64,000 nt of DNA from Halichoerus grypus (GCF_964656455.1 NC_135721.1:45453530-45517529); one strand, 5' to 3'; shown: positions 45,365 through 58,110, numbered from the stretch's first letter. Translations and numbers: made by a program. Notes: generated by a model not told the origin, from the letters alone.

Positions 45365-46900
45365 CTATCCTTGATTAAACATAGCTTCATCTCTAACAAA
45401 GCAATATCCTACAAGAAAGATGGACAGAAACCAAAGGATAAAGACAAATATACTATGGAGGGTTATAACTGTACTCAACCAAAGGTTAGGACAACAAAAG
45501 TTAAAACATGAATAACTAGAATTGTGAATAATTAGAACTATATAATGTAGGTATAAGTTACAATGAGTTACAAAAACTAGTAACTATTATATTATGCAAG
45601 CGAGTGTAAATCCAAGTAAACGTAAAAACAATGTAAAATCAATTTAGGGATGTTAGGGCATTTTAATATTGTTACTGAGGAAAATGTATTCTGAACTATA
45701 ATCTGACCTTTCTGTGGTTGCTCTCTAAGAACAAATATGATTAACAACAATTCCTTGAAGACTATTTAAAGATAGAAGTCAGGTAGAATTTGATATGTGG
45801 TTTCACTGAGGGAAGAAATCCTCATAACCAATTTTTGTATCATCACTATGTACACATACACCACTTTGCTAGACCACTGATAATTTTTTTTTACATTAGA
45901 GCAAAACCAAGTTTATAATTATGGGGAAGAACTATTCTAAAATGTTTACTAATAATCAGGGCTGTGATTTATTAATTACAGGACTCCTGGTTCCTCACTT
46001 CCTTTGACTCTCAGCAGAAGTTCCCAAATATCCATCCCATTGCCCTTTGTGATATGCCATATTTATTGTTTAGCTTATTTATAAGTCAAAATTCCAACTG
46101 TCCAAGTCCTATTGGTGGAATGAATGCAAGTAAATCCAAAAATATGCATATTTTTATATTTGGGTTGTTTTGTTTTTACCAGATTGCAATGTGTAGGATA
46201 GCTCTTGCAGTTTGAAGAAATACAATCCCACAAATTAGCCAGTTTATAATAGGGAACAGGTTTTCCTGGAAAACTAGGAATGCAAGGTTTTCCTAGGAAA
46301 CATATTGGCATTTTTATTATTCATGACAATATCTGTTACTTTGCTCTATTATTAAAGTTGATCTTAATAAAAATACAGTTACTGTTCTTCTATATAAGTT
46401 TTTTGGTACATATCTGGTACTCAGAGAATTTTCATAAAAATAATGTAGTTGTGTATGTACATTTATTTCTTGACGGAACTATCCCACTTCCATATTGTTT
46501 TGGCAGGGCTTAACACAAAGGATTGGGTTGTCAATTGTACTTGCAAAAATGAGGGATCTTGCCCAGGATCAACTTTATTAAAGATTTCTAAGAGTACAAG
46601 TAACTCTAAGGTAGAGTCAAAACAGGGAAAAGTCTGGGACTTCAAACACCATTCCCCACATCCTCTCTTGCCACATCTAGGCCCAAATTAACATAGTAAG
46701 TTCCTAATAACTGTGTGTAATCACTTAACTTAGAGGAAAAGTTGTTGATTTTATCATACAACCTCTCCATTTTCACTTAGGTTAATAACCCCTGTACCCT
46801 TTCCCTCCCAGGGGCAGCATCCAATACAAGGAAAGAATGGATTGCAGATCTGCTACTTAATGATTTACTATATACTCTTTAGTATAGCATCTTCCCCTCT
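45365..46900. other. Unclassified AT-rich DNA
   Basis: No gene or named repeat. Frames of 60-80 codons at 46.1-46.7 kb overlap on both strands and look random. Confidence 0.4.
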
Positions 46901-47335
46901 CCAAACTTTAAATATAGTCCTGGATAATCATTTTCCCCCATCCCACTGCCGTAGTAATAATGACTGGCCCAATGAAGAGCATGTAAACCAAACAGGGCCA
47001 ATGAATCTTTCCTGGAATTGATATATAAATCCTGGGAGATTGATTTTTTTCCCCCCTACCGGGATTGCTAAACCTGTATCATTGAAAGAATCATGAAGTA
47101 AAAGAGAATACTCTCAGCATGAAGAAGAAAGCAAACTGAACAAGAGAACCATAGAGGAAAAGAATAAGAGAAAACAATACACAAATAGTGTTTGAATCAG
47201 GAGTGAGATTCCTTGAAGTTGTGCCTTCTTTGCATCTTTAGAGCCGTACACCAGTTGCACCCTTTCTCTTTCAAATTACATAAGCCATTGTTTAAAAAGT
47301 GGGTCATTGCCACTTTCTAAAGAGTCCTAATGAAC
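46900..47335. repeat. Possible tail of an unclassified old repeat
   Basis: The end CATAAGCCATTGTTTAAAAAGTGGG..CACTTTCTAAAGAGTCCTAATGAAC resembles the common old-repeat ending 'CACTTGCAACCAAAAGAGTCCTGAC' and is roughly the reverse complement of the start of the element at 38.14 kb. Family not named. Confidence 0.35.
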
Positions 47336-48165
47336 AAAAACACATAGAGGAATCTTGACGTGAGTCAGACTGCTTTATTTCTATAATGGATAAAGTACCA
47401 TTTTGATATTTTGACAACTTAATCATTTTTTCCCATAACGTGGAAAGCATTACAATATGCTGGGCTTTGAAATTGATTCCACCATTGAGAAGAATAAAAT
47501 ACATGGAACTTCTTACATTTTAATTTTTCAAATAAGTAGTTTTACTGATAGTTTAGAGCAGATTTTGTTAACCACAGGGATGAGTGTAAAAGAAAACAAA
47601 AAGCCAAAACCACCCATTATCATTTTACCTAAGGATGGCCACTATTAAATGTTGTCACATTTATTCATATATATATTATATATATATAATACACATACAT
47701 ATATATAAAATAGAAAAGCAGATTGTAAATAATATTTTAAAATGTTTGTTTTATTTCACATGTCATAGAAATTTCCTTACATCATTAAAATTCTTTATTA
47801 ACAGTCTTAGATGGCAGGTTATCAGCTTATTTTTCTTCATTTAGTGTGGGATGAAATTCTTTGGAGGATCAATTCTCTCCCCACTCAACAAAATATAAAC
47901 AATTAGTAATATTTTAAATGTCATTATTTTGATTGCAATCAGCACTACTGAATAAAGCACTATTAATTGGATACATGTCAGCTTATTCTGTGGGTAGTTA
48001 GCAAGTCATTTGAACCATGTGGGCACATTGTAAGTAACCAAGTTTAGGGAAGCAAACAATTAAATAACAATACAGTTCCCAAACTTGTACTGAAACTCAG
48101 CAAGTGGTCTTTTCACCTACAGTCCTGCCCCTCCAGATCAGCCCCCTCTAAGTGACATTTACCAA
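47336..48165. other. Unclassified AT-rich DNA, TA microsatellite
   Basis: TA-rich patch at 47,668-47,708. Parts of 47,730-47,960 may be a very decayed antisense L1. No gene. Confidence 0.35.
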
Positions 48166-48169
48166 GTGA

Positions 48170-48980
48170 CATTTCTAAAATACAAATCTGAACCAGTCAC
48201 TCAATCACCTAAGGGCCCAACCAAATCAAGTCTGTTGCTTCGCGGGGAAGAAGAGCTGGTGTGGTCTGATCTTGCCTTCCTTGCTCTTCATGCCTGTCCT
48301 CCCACAATCCGGCCAAGCCCAGATCAGGCTCTGTTCTTTCAGTTTCCTGACTGTTCCTGGCCTGAATACCTTCACAACTTCTGCGGGAATAGGAATATTT
48401 AGTTTATTCTTATAATCATGGGGCTATTATTTGCCCCTGTAATTTTTCACCCTGGCTAATCAGGCCATCTGGGCACATTCTGTACATTCCTCAAGATCCC
48501 AAACAAACGTCCACCCCTTCTGTGAAACTTTTCCTTTTCTTCTCTACTTCATGCACATCCCAGTCAGGGGTAAATATCTTCTCCATTCCCTCCCACCAGC
48601 TCCTGTGCATCCTTCTATGAAGACATCTATGACCCATGCAACGTATTTGTTGGCATGCCTGACATCTTAACTAACCAGAGCACCTTCATTTCAGGCCAGG
48701 GACCATGGCTTGTGCAGCTTTAGAGCGTCAATGCAAATATAGTGCAGAGAGCCCTCCCTGGCTTTTTTCCTGAGTACTTAGCATTGTTGAACATGTATAA
48801 TTTTTACGAGTACATCTTTTTTTTTTTTTTTAATACCAGTCATTCCTTCTAGAATGTAAACTCCCCGAGGGTATGATTTTGTTTCTATTGTGTTCATGCC
48901 AGTATTCCTCACCTAGAAGAATTCCCAGTCCAGCACATATGAGGTGCTCGCTTAAACACCTATCGAATGAAAACTGAAAG
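48170..48980 (+). mobile_element. L2 LINE, sense
   Basis: AAATCTGAACCAGTCACTCAATCACC, GATCTTGCCTTCC, CACCCCTTCTGTGAAACTTTTCC, TTCTAGAATGTAAACTCCCCGAGGG, CTAGAAGAATTCCCAGTCCAGCACATATGAGGTGC. The order matches the L2 3' half up to the terminal repeat region. The 78-codon frame at 48.2 kb is part of it. Confidence 0.8.
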
Positions 48981-51685
48981 CTAGAGGACACAGAAGTAAA
49001 GGCACAATCTGACGTGAGCAATTTTCTGATAAGTTGGGCTGAAGTCTGTGAGGTTACACATAGCCAAATGTCTTATAACAAGTCAGTAGGACAGCATGAT
49101 ACTTCTGTGATGAGTGGGGGGTTCCTAGCATTGCTCTTATCCTGAAACAAACTACCTCGGTGCCCTAAACTTGGGAGAAGACACTCTGCTGATGTGAACG
49201 TTTTGTAGCCATCTCATCTGAGGTTCATGAAATTCTGGCTATTCTCTACATTTTCCAAGTGAGAAAACTCAGTCTGGAAATACTGAAGGTACCAGGTGAA
49301 GGTTCCCGGGTAGCTGTTGGACCATTTGGCATGTTAGTTCCCACCTAGCTCTCCAGAGATTTCTGCTCGAAGGGATTCCATATCTAGAGCATGCACAGTG
49401 CCTTCTGAGATATCAGGGCTGAAGTATAAAGCCATTCGTCAACTTATTTCAATTTATGTGCCTATGGTGCAGCCTGAAATCCCTAAATAGGAATAAATCA
49501 CCTGCCGAGTTATGTGAAGAGTCCTGTGTAACTTCTCCCAGCAATAGCACTTGTAAACCATAGATCATGGCTCACTGCACTCTCCCCGAGGTCTTCACAT
49601 TTTGCTTATGAATGTATAATATATTTGGGAAGTTATAGTTCTAGAAACTGTCATAGTAAAGCTCTAATCCTTATATCCTCAAACTGTGGCCTGAACATGT
49701 TCTGATGGAATAGTGGTAATAAATGAAAGAAAAGAATGAGGGAGAAGAAAGGAAAGGAAGAAGGGAGGCAGAGGACAAAGAAAGATGACTTTACCCCCCA
49801 TTATAGAAATGTCCCTTTTCAAATACACAGTTGTAAAAATGTCAGCCCAAACAGCAAGCTTCAGGAGCTTCCATGGAAAAACCAGTTAACTCTCTGGCCG
49901 CCATCCCATCTGAAGCTGATGTGGTTGCTCCAACTGTGGATCCAAGGTTTTATGTGGCTGGGGTTTCGCAGAGAGCTATTATTCAGTTAGACCTAAGAGC
50001 AACAAGCTTCACCTACACCTTTGAGTGCACTTGGACTTTAAATTTCACTTAATCTCAGGTTGTATCAAGCAGGCTATGGAGTTAATGGATAAAACCCATT
50101 TGCTGAAATTATAACTTTTATTACCAGAAATAAGAGGTCACCATGGGTGTAGCACAGTATGTAGTAAGAAATGCAATGCCATGTCTCTTAACACATGCGT
50201 TTTGATAAAAGGCTGATAGAGAATGTTATTGGGCTTCCTGTCTCCCAAAACACATACTGCCAGAGAAGATAGGCCTGCCTGTAATTAAACAAAGGGAAAA
50301 TAGAAGACAAATGATGAATGACATCAGTCCAAATGCTGCAATTACATAAAGGATAAGGGACCCCTCAACAACTCTCTTCTTTATCCTTACCCACCTGACT
50401 TATAACCAATTGTTCTGCCTTTTTTTCTGTTTCCTATAAAGAATTTAAATTACTTTTTCAAATATAAAATGTTCCATGACTAAAGAACAGTTTTACATAA
50501 CAGTCTTTATTATATATAGCCAAATAGCTCTTCATTGTTATTGATATGTTACTAATTATCTTGGAAAAAAGAGTTCTACACCCACCCAAGACCTGTGTGA
50601 TATTGGGGAGCTCTAGGAGCTAAAAGTCTTGAAGATATATATAAATAAACTTTGTATCCTATTCTGAGGTTATTCTATGTTTTTTTTTTAGTCTTTTATA
50701 ACTTCTTATATTGTGTACAGTGTGATTAGGCCCATGAGTTATTTGATTTACACAGTGTTACCCCCTGGTTCTGTAGTATGTAGAAATAGTATAATAGAGT
50801 TAGCCTGATTGCTACTTTGCATCCAGGTGTTGAGATGTTCTCTATATTTAATTTAGGAAGAAAATCCTTCCCCTACTCCTTTACTGTATGCACCTTCGAA
50901 GAAAGAACTATAGATTCAAACACAAAACAAAACAACAACAAAAATCTTTCTTTTGCATAGGATGTGTCTTGCAGCAGAGACAGCTCAGGCCCAGGGTTTA
51001 GGAAACATTTTACATTCTGAAATTAAACAGGCATGAGGGGGAAATGGAAGCTCATTAGCTAAATTAGTGAAAAAAAAATTGTCAGATGATAGTCTCAAAC
51101 CTGCATGAGGTATGCATGACATTTTTTGTGACAAGATGGCATCAGAGAAAGGGAAACTAGTCCAATAGGACAAAATGCAGTATCTTTCATCTTAATAAGG
51201 CTGGAAATAAGGTTACATTCTATAGATCCTATTCAAAGTAGAGATGGGGAGAGGAGTACTTTGATGATAAAAAGGTAAACTATGAGTGGTTTAAACATGA
51301 CCCCTAATATTTCTACTATTAGGCTCAACCCCAGATAAAGCTGATACACTACTTAGGAAAAAAAAAAAAAAGTTTTAAAAAAACCTTTCACACAATTTTT
51401 ACCAATACAAAATACAAAAAGCTGAAAGCTGCAAAAATAGTGGGTATCACTTCAGAAAGAGTGCACTCACCAAAACAAACAGAGTACATTTCCCAAACCT
51501 CAACATGAAAAGGGCCCTCAGAAAAGTGGAGAGAATTCTGTTAGCAAATGGCTCACTGATCATTTCAAATCTTTGAGGGGAGACTTGACCCTGTTTTCAT
51601 GCTATTCTCTCTCTCCCAGTTCCCTTGCTGCATTTATGTTTTATGACATCCATACAATCTGATTTTATTTCTTTTCCTTTCTGAG
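48981..51685. other. Mostly unique DNA, no gene called
   Basis: More even composition than most of the window at 49,020-50,200, perhaps with a weak antisense MIR near 49,190-49,310. An A-run lies at 51,358-51,372. Open frames up to 84 codons have no recognised domain. Conserved non-coding elements are possible but not testable here. Confidence 0.35.
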
Positions 51686-51689
51686 GTCC

Positions 51690-52200
51690 AGAGCCTTCTA
51701 TGGCTGAGCAACAACTTGACATCTCTACTTGGTTGGCTCATAAGGGTCTCAAACCCAACGTCCCCATCTGAATTCACATCTATAATCTCCATAACCACAT
51801 TTATCATCTCCAGCTCTACCTCTAGTGCAAGTAAAGTAAAAGTTGGCTTTGGCCAGAAGAATGAGAATCGCTCTGGAAATATTTTGTCCTTTGCCAACTG
51901 CCCATCTATCTTATTTCAAGTCCCCTAGTAGCAGAGCTGAGACAGGGATTTGGGTGCACAGATATTCTGTGTCTAGGGGGACAGTCCTTTGGAGAGTGTC
52001 AGTCACTGGCTTGGGGTATGGATATGGGAAACAAGGAGTAATATCTAACTTCCAAGCAGCTTTTCTAATTTCTCTGTAGAAGGGATTAGCTGTCAGACTA
52101 GCAGCCAATTTAAACAGCAGCTGGTCCAGTCGAGGGGATTGGAGTGGGCACCATAACCTCTATTCCACCAGTTTTATCTAGTTTATCGCCATCTCTTATT
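51690..52200 (+). mobile_element. L2 LINE, sense, left part (split by the L1)
   Basis: GACATCTCTACTTGGTTGGCTCATAAGGGTCTCAAACCC..TCTGAATTCACATC matches the L2 segment 'ATCTCCACTTGGATGTCT..CATCTCAAACTTAACATG'. 51,840-52,140 is not clearly L2. CGCCATCTCTTATTAATTC at 52,189-52,207 aligns with the 'ATCTCTCGCCTGGATTAC' step, which continues after the L1 at 59,195. Confidence 0.55.
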
Positions 52201-52213
52201 AATTCAAATTCTT
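52201..52213. repeat. Target-site duplication of the L1, 3' side
   Basis: AATTCAAATTCTT, repeated exactly at 59,182-59,194. 13 bp fits target-primed reverse transcription by L1 machinery. The final T residues are ambiguous because the poly(T) follows. Confidence 0.9.
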
Positions 52214-52664
52214 TTTTTTTTTATTTTATTATGTTACATTAATCACCATACATTACATCATTAGTTTTTGATGTAGTGTTCCATGATTCATTGTTTGCAT
52301 ATAACACCCGGTGCTCCATGCAGAATGTGCCCTCTTTAATACCCATCACCAGGCTAACCCATCCCCCCAACCCCCTCCCCTCTAGAACCCTCAATTTGTT
52401 TTTCAGAGTCCATCGTCTCTCATGGTTCGTCTCCCTCTCCGATTTTGCCCCCTTCATTTTTACCTTCCTACTATCTTTTTTTTCTTTAACATATAATGTA
52501 TTATTTGTTTCAGAGGTACAGGTCTGTGATTCAACAGTCTTACACAATTCACAGTGCTCACCATAGCACATACCCTCCCCAATGTCTATCACCCAGTCAC
52601 CCCATCCCTCCCAACCCCCACCACTCCAGCAACCCTCAGTTTGTTTCCTGAGATTAAGAATTTC
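52214..52664 (-). other. L1 3'UTR and poly(A) tail
   Basis: About 450 bp after the ORF2 stop. On the minus strand it contains a G-rich polypurine stretch (complement of CCCCCCAACCCCCTCCCC at about 52,363-52,380), typical of L1 3'UTRs. An AATAAA (complement of 52,225-52,230) sits just before the tail. Shares close similarity with the fragment at 21.2 kb. Frames of 96 and 117 codons here are not genes. Confidence 0.9.
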
Positions 52665-55600
52665 TCATATCATTGAGGTCATATGATACATGTCTTTCTC
52701 TGATTGACTTATTTCACTCAGCATAATACCCTCCAGTTCCATCCACGTCGTTGCAAATGGCAAGATTTCATTCCTTTTGATGGCTGCATAATATTCCATT
52801 GTATATATATACCACATCTTCCTTATCCATTCATCTGTCGATGGACATCCTGGCTCTTTCCATAGTTTGGCTATTGTGGACATTGCTGCTATAAACATCG
52901 GGGTGCATGTACCCCTTTGGATCACTACATTTGTATCTTTGGGGTAAATACCCAGTAGTGCAATTGCTGGGACATAGGGCAGCTCTATTTTCAAATTTTT
53001 GAGGAACCACCATACTGTTTTCCAGAGTGGCTGCACCAGCTTCCATTCCCACCAACAGTGTAGGAGGGTTCCCCTTTCTCCGCATCCCCGCCAACATCTA
53101 TCATTTTCTGATTTGTTAATTTTAGACATTCTGATTGGTGTGAGGTGGTATCTCATTGAAGTTTTGATTTGGATTTCCCTGATGCCGAGTGATGTTGAGC
53201 ACTTTTCATCTGTCTGTTGGCCATTTGGATGTCTTCTTTGGAAAAATGTCTGTTCATGTCTTCTACCCATTTCTTGATTGGATTAGTTTTTCTTTGGGTG
53301 TTGAGTTTGATAAGTTCTTTAGAGATTTTGGATACTAGCCCTTTATCTGATATGTCATTTGCAAATATCTTCTCCCATTCTGTCGGTTGTCTTTTGGTTT
53401 TGTTGACTCTTTCCTTTGCTGTGCAAAAGCTTTTAATCCTGATGAAGTCCCAATAGTTCATTTTTGCTCTTGCTTCCCTTGCCTTTGGTGATGTGTGGAG
53501 GAAGAAGTTGCTGCGGCTGAGGTCGAAGAGGTTGCTGCCTGTGTTCTTCTTTAGGATTTTGATGGACTCCTGTCTCCCATTTAGGTCTTTCAACCACGTT
53601 GAGTCTATTTTTGTGTGGGTTTAAGGAAATGGTCCAGTTTCCTTCTTCTGCATGTGGCTGTCCAATTTTCCCAACACCATTTGTTGAAGAGACTGTCTTT
53701 TTTCCATTGGACATTCTTTCCTGCTTTGTCGAAGATGAGTTGACCATAGAGTTGAGGGTCAATTTCTGGGCTCTCTATTTTGTTCCATTGATCTATGTGT
53801 CTGTTTTTGTGCCAGTACCATACTGTCTTGATGATTACAATTTTGTAATAGAGCTTGAAGTCCACAATTGTGATGCCACCAGTTTTACTTTTCTTTTTCA
53901 ATATTCCTCTGGCTATTTGGGGTCTTTTCTGGTTCCATACAAATTTTAGAATTATTTGTTCCATTTCTTTGAAAAAAAGTGGATGGTATTTTGATAGGGA
54001 TTGCCTTAAATGTGTAGATTGCTCTAGGTAGCATTCACATCTTCACAATACTTGTTCTCCCAATCCATGAGCATGGAACATTTTTCCATTTCTTTGTGTC
54101 TTCCTCAATTTCTTTCATGAGTATTTTATAGTTTTCTGAGTACAGATTCTTTGCCTCTTTGGTTAGATTTATTCCTAGGTATCTGATGGTTTTGGGTGCA
54201 ATTGTAAATGGGATCGACTCCTTAATTTCTCTTTCTTCTGTCTTGTTGTTGGTGTATAGGAATGCCACTGATTTCTGTGCATTCATTTTATATCCTGCCA
54301 CTTTACTGAATTCCTGTATGAGTTCTAGCAGTTTTGGGGTGGAGTCTTTTGGGTTTTCCACATAAAGTATCATATCATCTGCAAAGAATGAGAGTTTGAC
54401 TTCTTCTTTGCCAATTCGGATGCCTTTTATTTCTTTTTGTTGTCTGATTGCTGTGGCTAGGACTTCTAATACTGTGTTGAATAGCAGTGGTGATAGTGGA
54501 CATCCCTGCCGTGTGCCTGACCTTAGGGGGAAAGCTCTCATTTTTTCTGCATTTAGAATGATATGCGCTGTGGATTTTTCATAGATGGCTTTTATGATAC
54601 TGAGGTATGTACCCTCTATCCCGACACTCTGAAGAGTTTCTATCAAGAAAGGATGCTGTACTTTGCCAAATGCTTTTTCCGCATCTATTGAGAGGATCAT
54701 ATGGTTCTTGTTCTTTCTTTTATTAATGTATTGTATCACACTGATTGATTTGCAGATGTTGAACCAACCTTGCAGCCCAGGGATAAATCCCACTTGGTCG
54801 TGGTGAATAATCCTTTTAATGTATTGTTGGATTCTATTGGCTAGTATTTTGGTGAGAATTTTTGCATCCATGTTCATCAGGGATATTGGTCTGTAGTTCT
54901 CCTTTTTGATGGGGTCTTTGTCTGGTTTTGGGATCAAGGTAATGGTGGCCTCATAAAATGAGTTTGGAAGTTTTCCTTCCATTTCTATTTTTTGGAACAG
55001 TTTCAGAAGAATAGGTATTAATTCTTCTTGAAATGTTTGGTAGAATTCCCCTGGGAAGCCATCTGGCCCTGGGCTTCTGTTTGTTGGGAGATTTTTGATG
55101 ACTGCTTCCATTTCCTTCGTGGTTATAGGTCTGTTCAGGTTTTCTATTTCTTCCTGGTTCAGTTTTGGTAGTTGATACATCTCTAGGAATGCATCCATTT
55201 CTTCCAGGTTATCTAATTTGCTGGCATAGAGTTGCTCCTAATATGTTCTTATAATTGTTGGTATTTCTTTGGTGTTGGTTGTGATCGCTCCTCTTTCATT
55301 CATGATTTTGTTGATTTGGGTCATTTCTCTTTTCTTTTTGATAAGTCTGGCCAGGGGCTTATCAATCTTGTTAATTCTTTCAAAGAACCAGCTCCTAGTT
55401 TCGTTGATCTGTTCTACTGTTCTTTTGGTTTCTATTTCATTGATTTCTGCTGTGATCTTTATCATTTCTCTTCTCCTGCTGGGTTTAGGCTTTATTTGAT
55501 ATTCTTTCTCCAGCTCCTTTAGGTGTAGGGTTAGGTTGTGTATTTGAGACCTTTCTTGTTTCTTGAGAAAGGCTTGTATTGCTATCTACTTTCCTATTAG

Positions 55601-56478
55601 GACTGCCTTTGCTGCATCCCAAAGATTTTGAATAGTTGTGTTTTCATTTACATTTGTTTCCATGAATTTTTTTAATTCTTCTTTAATTTCCTGGTTGACC
55701 CATTCGTTCTTTAGTAGGATGCTCTTTAGCCTCCATGTATTTGAGTTCTTTCCGACTTTCCTCTTGTGATTGAGTTCTAGTTTCAAAGCACTGTGGTCTG
55801 AAAATAGGCAGGGAATGATCTCAATCTTTTTGTACCAGTTGAGACCTGATTTGTGACCTAGGATGTGATCTATTCTGGAGAATGTTCCATGGGCACTAGA
55901 GAAGAATGTGTATTCTGTTGCTTTGGGGTGGAATGTTCTGAGTATATCTGTGAAGTCCATTTGGTCCAGTGTGTCATTTAAAGTCTTTATTTCCTTGTTG
56001 ATCTTTTGCTTAGATGATCTATCCATTTCAGTGAGGGGGTTGTTAAAGTCCCTACTATTATTGTATTGTTGTCGATGTGTTTCTTTGCTTTTGTTATTAA
56101 TTGGCTTATGTAATTGGCTGCTCCCATGTTAGGGGCATAGATATTTATAGTTGTTAGATCTTCTTGTTGGATAGACCCTTTAAGTATGATATAGTGTCCT
56201 TCCTCATTTCTTATTATAGTCTTTGGTTTAGAATCTACTTTGTCTGGTATAAGGATTGCTACCCCAGCTTTCTTTTGGTGTCCATTAGCATGGTAAATGG
56301 TTTTCCAACCCCTCACTTTCAATCTGGAGGTGTCTTTGGGTCTAAAATGGGTCTGTTGCAGACAGCATATTGATGGGTCTTGTTTTTTTATCCAATCTGA
56401 TACCCTGTGTCTTTTGATTGGGGCACTTAGCCCATTTACATTCAGGGTAACTATGGAAAGATATGAATTTAGTGCCAT
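52665..56478 (-). pseudogene. L1 ORF2 pseudogene (endonuclease / reverse transcriptase)
   Basis: Begins MALNSYLSIVTLNVNGLSAP (56,478), the apurinic-type endonuclease domain; SDHSALKLEL near 55,780 is the last catalytic block. The reverse transcriptase lies in the 387-codon open segment 55,198-54,035: SIDAEKAF (residues 170-177 of that segment), [12 protein letters not shown] (230-241) and FADD (272-275, bases 54,385-54,374). The C-terminal Cys-rich end ( [17 protein letters not shown] ) follows near 53,070. Lesions: about one base lost at 56,050; stop at 55,586; stop at 55,238; TGA at 54,035; one extra base in a T run (plus-strand A7) at 53,972-53,978; frame changes near 53,610 and 53,205. 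Total about 1,270 codons, normal for the family. The endonuclease Glu of the CxQETH motif is Gln here (bases 56,353-56,355). Dead. Confidence 0.95.
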
Positions 56479-56559
56479 TGTATTGCCTGTAAGGTGACTG
56501 TTACTGTATATTGTCTGTGTTCCTTTCTGGTCTGTGTTGCTCTTAGGCTCTCTCTTTGC

Positions 56560-57445
56560 TTAGAGGACTCCTTTCAATATTTCTTGTAGGGCTGGTTTCG
56601 TGTTTGCAAATTCCTTTAGTTTTTGTTTGTCCTGGAAGATTTTTATCTCTCCTTCTATTTTCAATGACAGCCTAGCTGGATATAATATTCTTGGCTGCAT
56701 ATTTTTCTCATTTAGTGCTCTGAATATATCCTGCCAGTCCTTTCTGGCCTGCCAGGTCTCTGTGGATAGGTCTGTTGCCAATCTAATATTTCTACCATTG
56801 TAGGTTACAGATCTCTTGTCCCGAGCTGCTTTCAGGATTTTCTCTTTGTCTCTGAGACTCGTAAGTTTTACTATTAGATGTCGGGGTGTTGACCTATTTT
56901 TATTGATTTTGAGGGGGGTTCTCTGTGCCTCCTGGATTTTGATGCCTGTTTCCTTCCCCAAATTAGGGAAGTTCTCTGCTATAATTTGCTCCAATATACC
57001 TTCTGCCCCTTTCTCTCTTTCTTCTTCTTCTGGGATCCCAGTTATTCTAATACTGTTTTGTCTTATGGTATCACTTCTCTCTCGAATTCTGCCCTCATGA
57101 TCCAGTGGTTGTTTATCTCTCTTTTTCCCTGCTTCTTTATTTTCCATCATTTGGTCTTCTATATCACTAATTCTTTCTTCTGCCTCATTTATCCTATCAG
57201 TTAGAGCCTCCACCTCATTAATAGCCTTTTTGATTTCGACTTGGTTAGATTTTAGTTCTTTTATTTCTCCAGAAAGGGTTTCTCTAATATCTTCCATGCT
57301 TTTTTCAAGCCCAGCTAGTATCTTTAGAATCGTGATTCTGAACTCTAGTTCTGACATCGTACTAATGTCCGTATTGATTAGGTCCCTGGCAGTCGGTACT
57401 GCCTCTTGTTCTTTTTTTTGAGGTGATTTTTTTCTATCTTGTCAT
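56560..57445 (-). pseudogene. L1 ORF1 pseudogene (RNA-binding coiled-coil protein)
   Basis: The family start codon appears to be at 57,443-57,445, but its fourth codon is TAG (57,434-57,436) and the following A run has one base more than needed to stay in frame. From the next ATG (57,357) 265 codons are open: a coiled-coil with heptad-like Leu/Ile/Val spacing (residues about 5-100), then the RRM-type segment (SIRITGIPEEEE about residue 102 on) and the C-terminal domain (HLIVKL, KILKAARDK, then ILYPARLSLKIEGE). The protein normally trimerises and coats L1 RNA in the cytoplasm. An N-terminally shortened product could only come from internal initiation. Confidence 0.93.
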
Positions 57446-57603
57446 TTTGTCCAGAGGACAATAGATGAATGGGAGAACAAAATGCTAACAGGGTAACAAC
57501 GTCCCCAGAAAATATACAGTAAACAAATCAAAGACCTGAAACCAGGGGAAAAGAAAGGGAAAGAAAGAAAAAAGAAAAAATTAAAAGATAAAAAAAAAAA
57601 AAA

Positions 57604-58110
57604 GAGTGTGATCAAATATGATCAGGCTGGTGCATAGATCAGTGCCACACACTAGATTTTGGGCATATTTTGGTCTGTTAGAAGAAAGTGCCTCCCAAAA
57701 TTTTAAAGAAATAAAAACTTATATATGTACAAAAATAAGGGTAAATACAATGAAGGGATGGAATATGACTGTAAAGATGAAAATTATAAAAGATTTTATA
57801 AAAGGAATTGATAAGATAAGAAGTTGGTTGAAAAAAGAAAGAAGAATTAAAAAAAAAGGGAGAGAATGTGATCAGGCAGGAGACTTGAGCAAAGCCATAC
57901 ACTAGAGATTTAGGGTATATTTTGGTCTGTTAGAAGAAACTGTATCCCAAAATTTTAAAGAGAGAACAACTTATATATATATACCAAAAATAAGGTTAAC
58001 TACTACCTGAAGGGATAGAATATGACTCTAAAAATGAAAAATAAAAAAGATTTTTAAAAGAGGGATTGATAAGATGTTGGTTGAAAAAGGGGAAAAGAAA
58101 AAAAAGAAAA
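57604..58110 (-). repeat. Tandem duplication, about 252-bp unit, in the L1 5'UTR
   Basis: Unit 1 about 57,604-57,855 and unit 2 about 57,856-58,110. Matching landmarks: TATTTTGGTCTGTTAGAAGAA at 57,666 and 57,918; CCCAAAATTTTAAAGA after each; ATATGACT..AAGATGAAAAT / AAAATGAAAAAT; and TTGGTTGAAAAA at 57,824 and 58,077. The offset stays at 250-253 bp. The copies differ at scattered positions and small indels. Confidence 0.85.

Noticed and set aside
52276..52592. Frames of 96 (plus) and 117 (minus) codons
   Set aside because: They are in the L1 3'UTR; the related fragment at 21.3 kb gives a very similar plus-strand peptide, as expected from shared repeat DNA.
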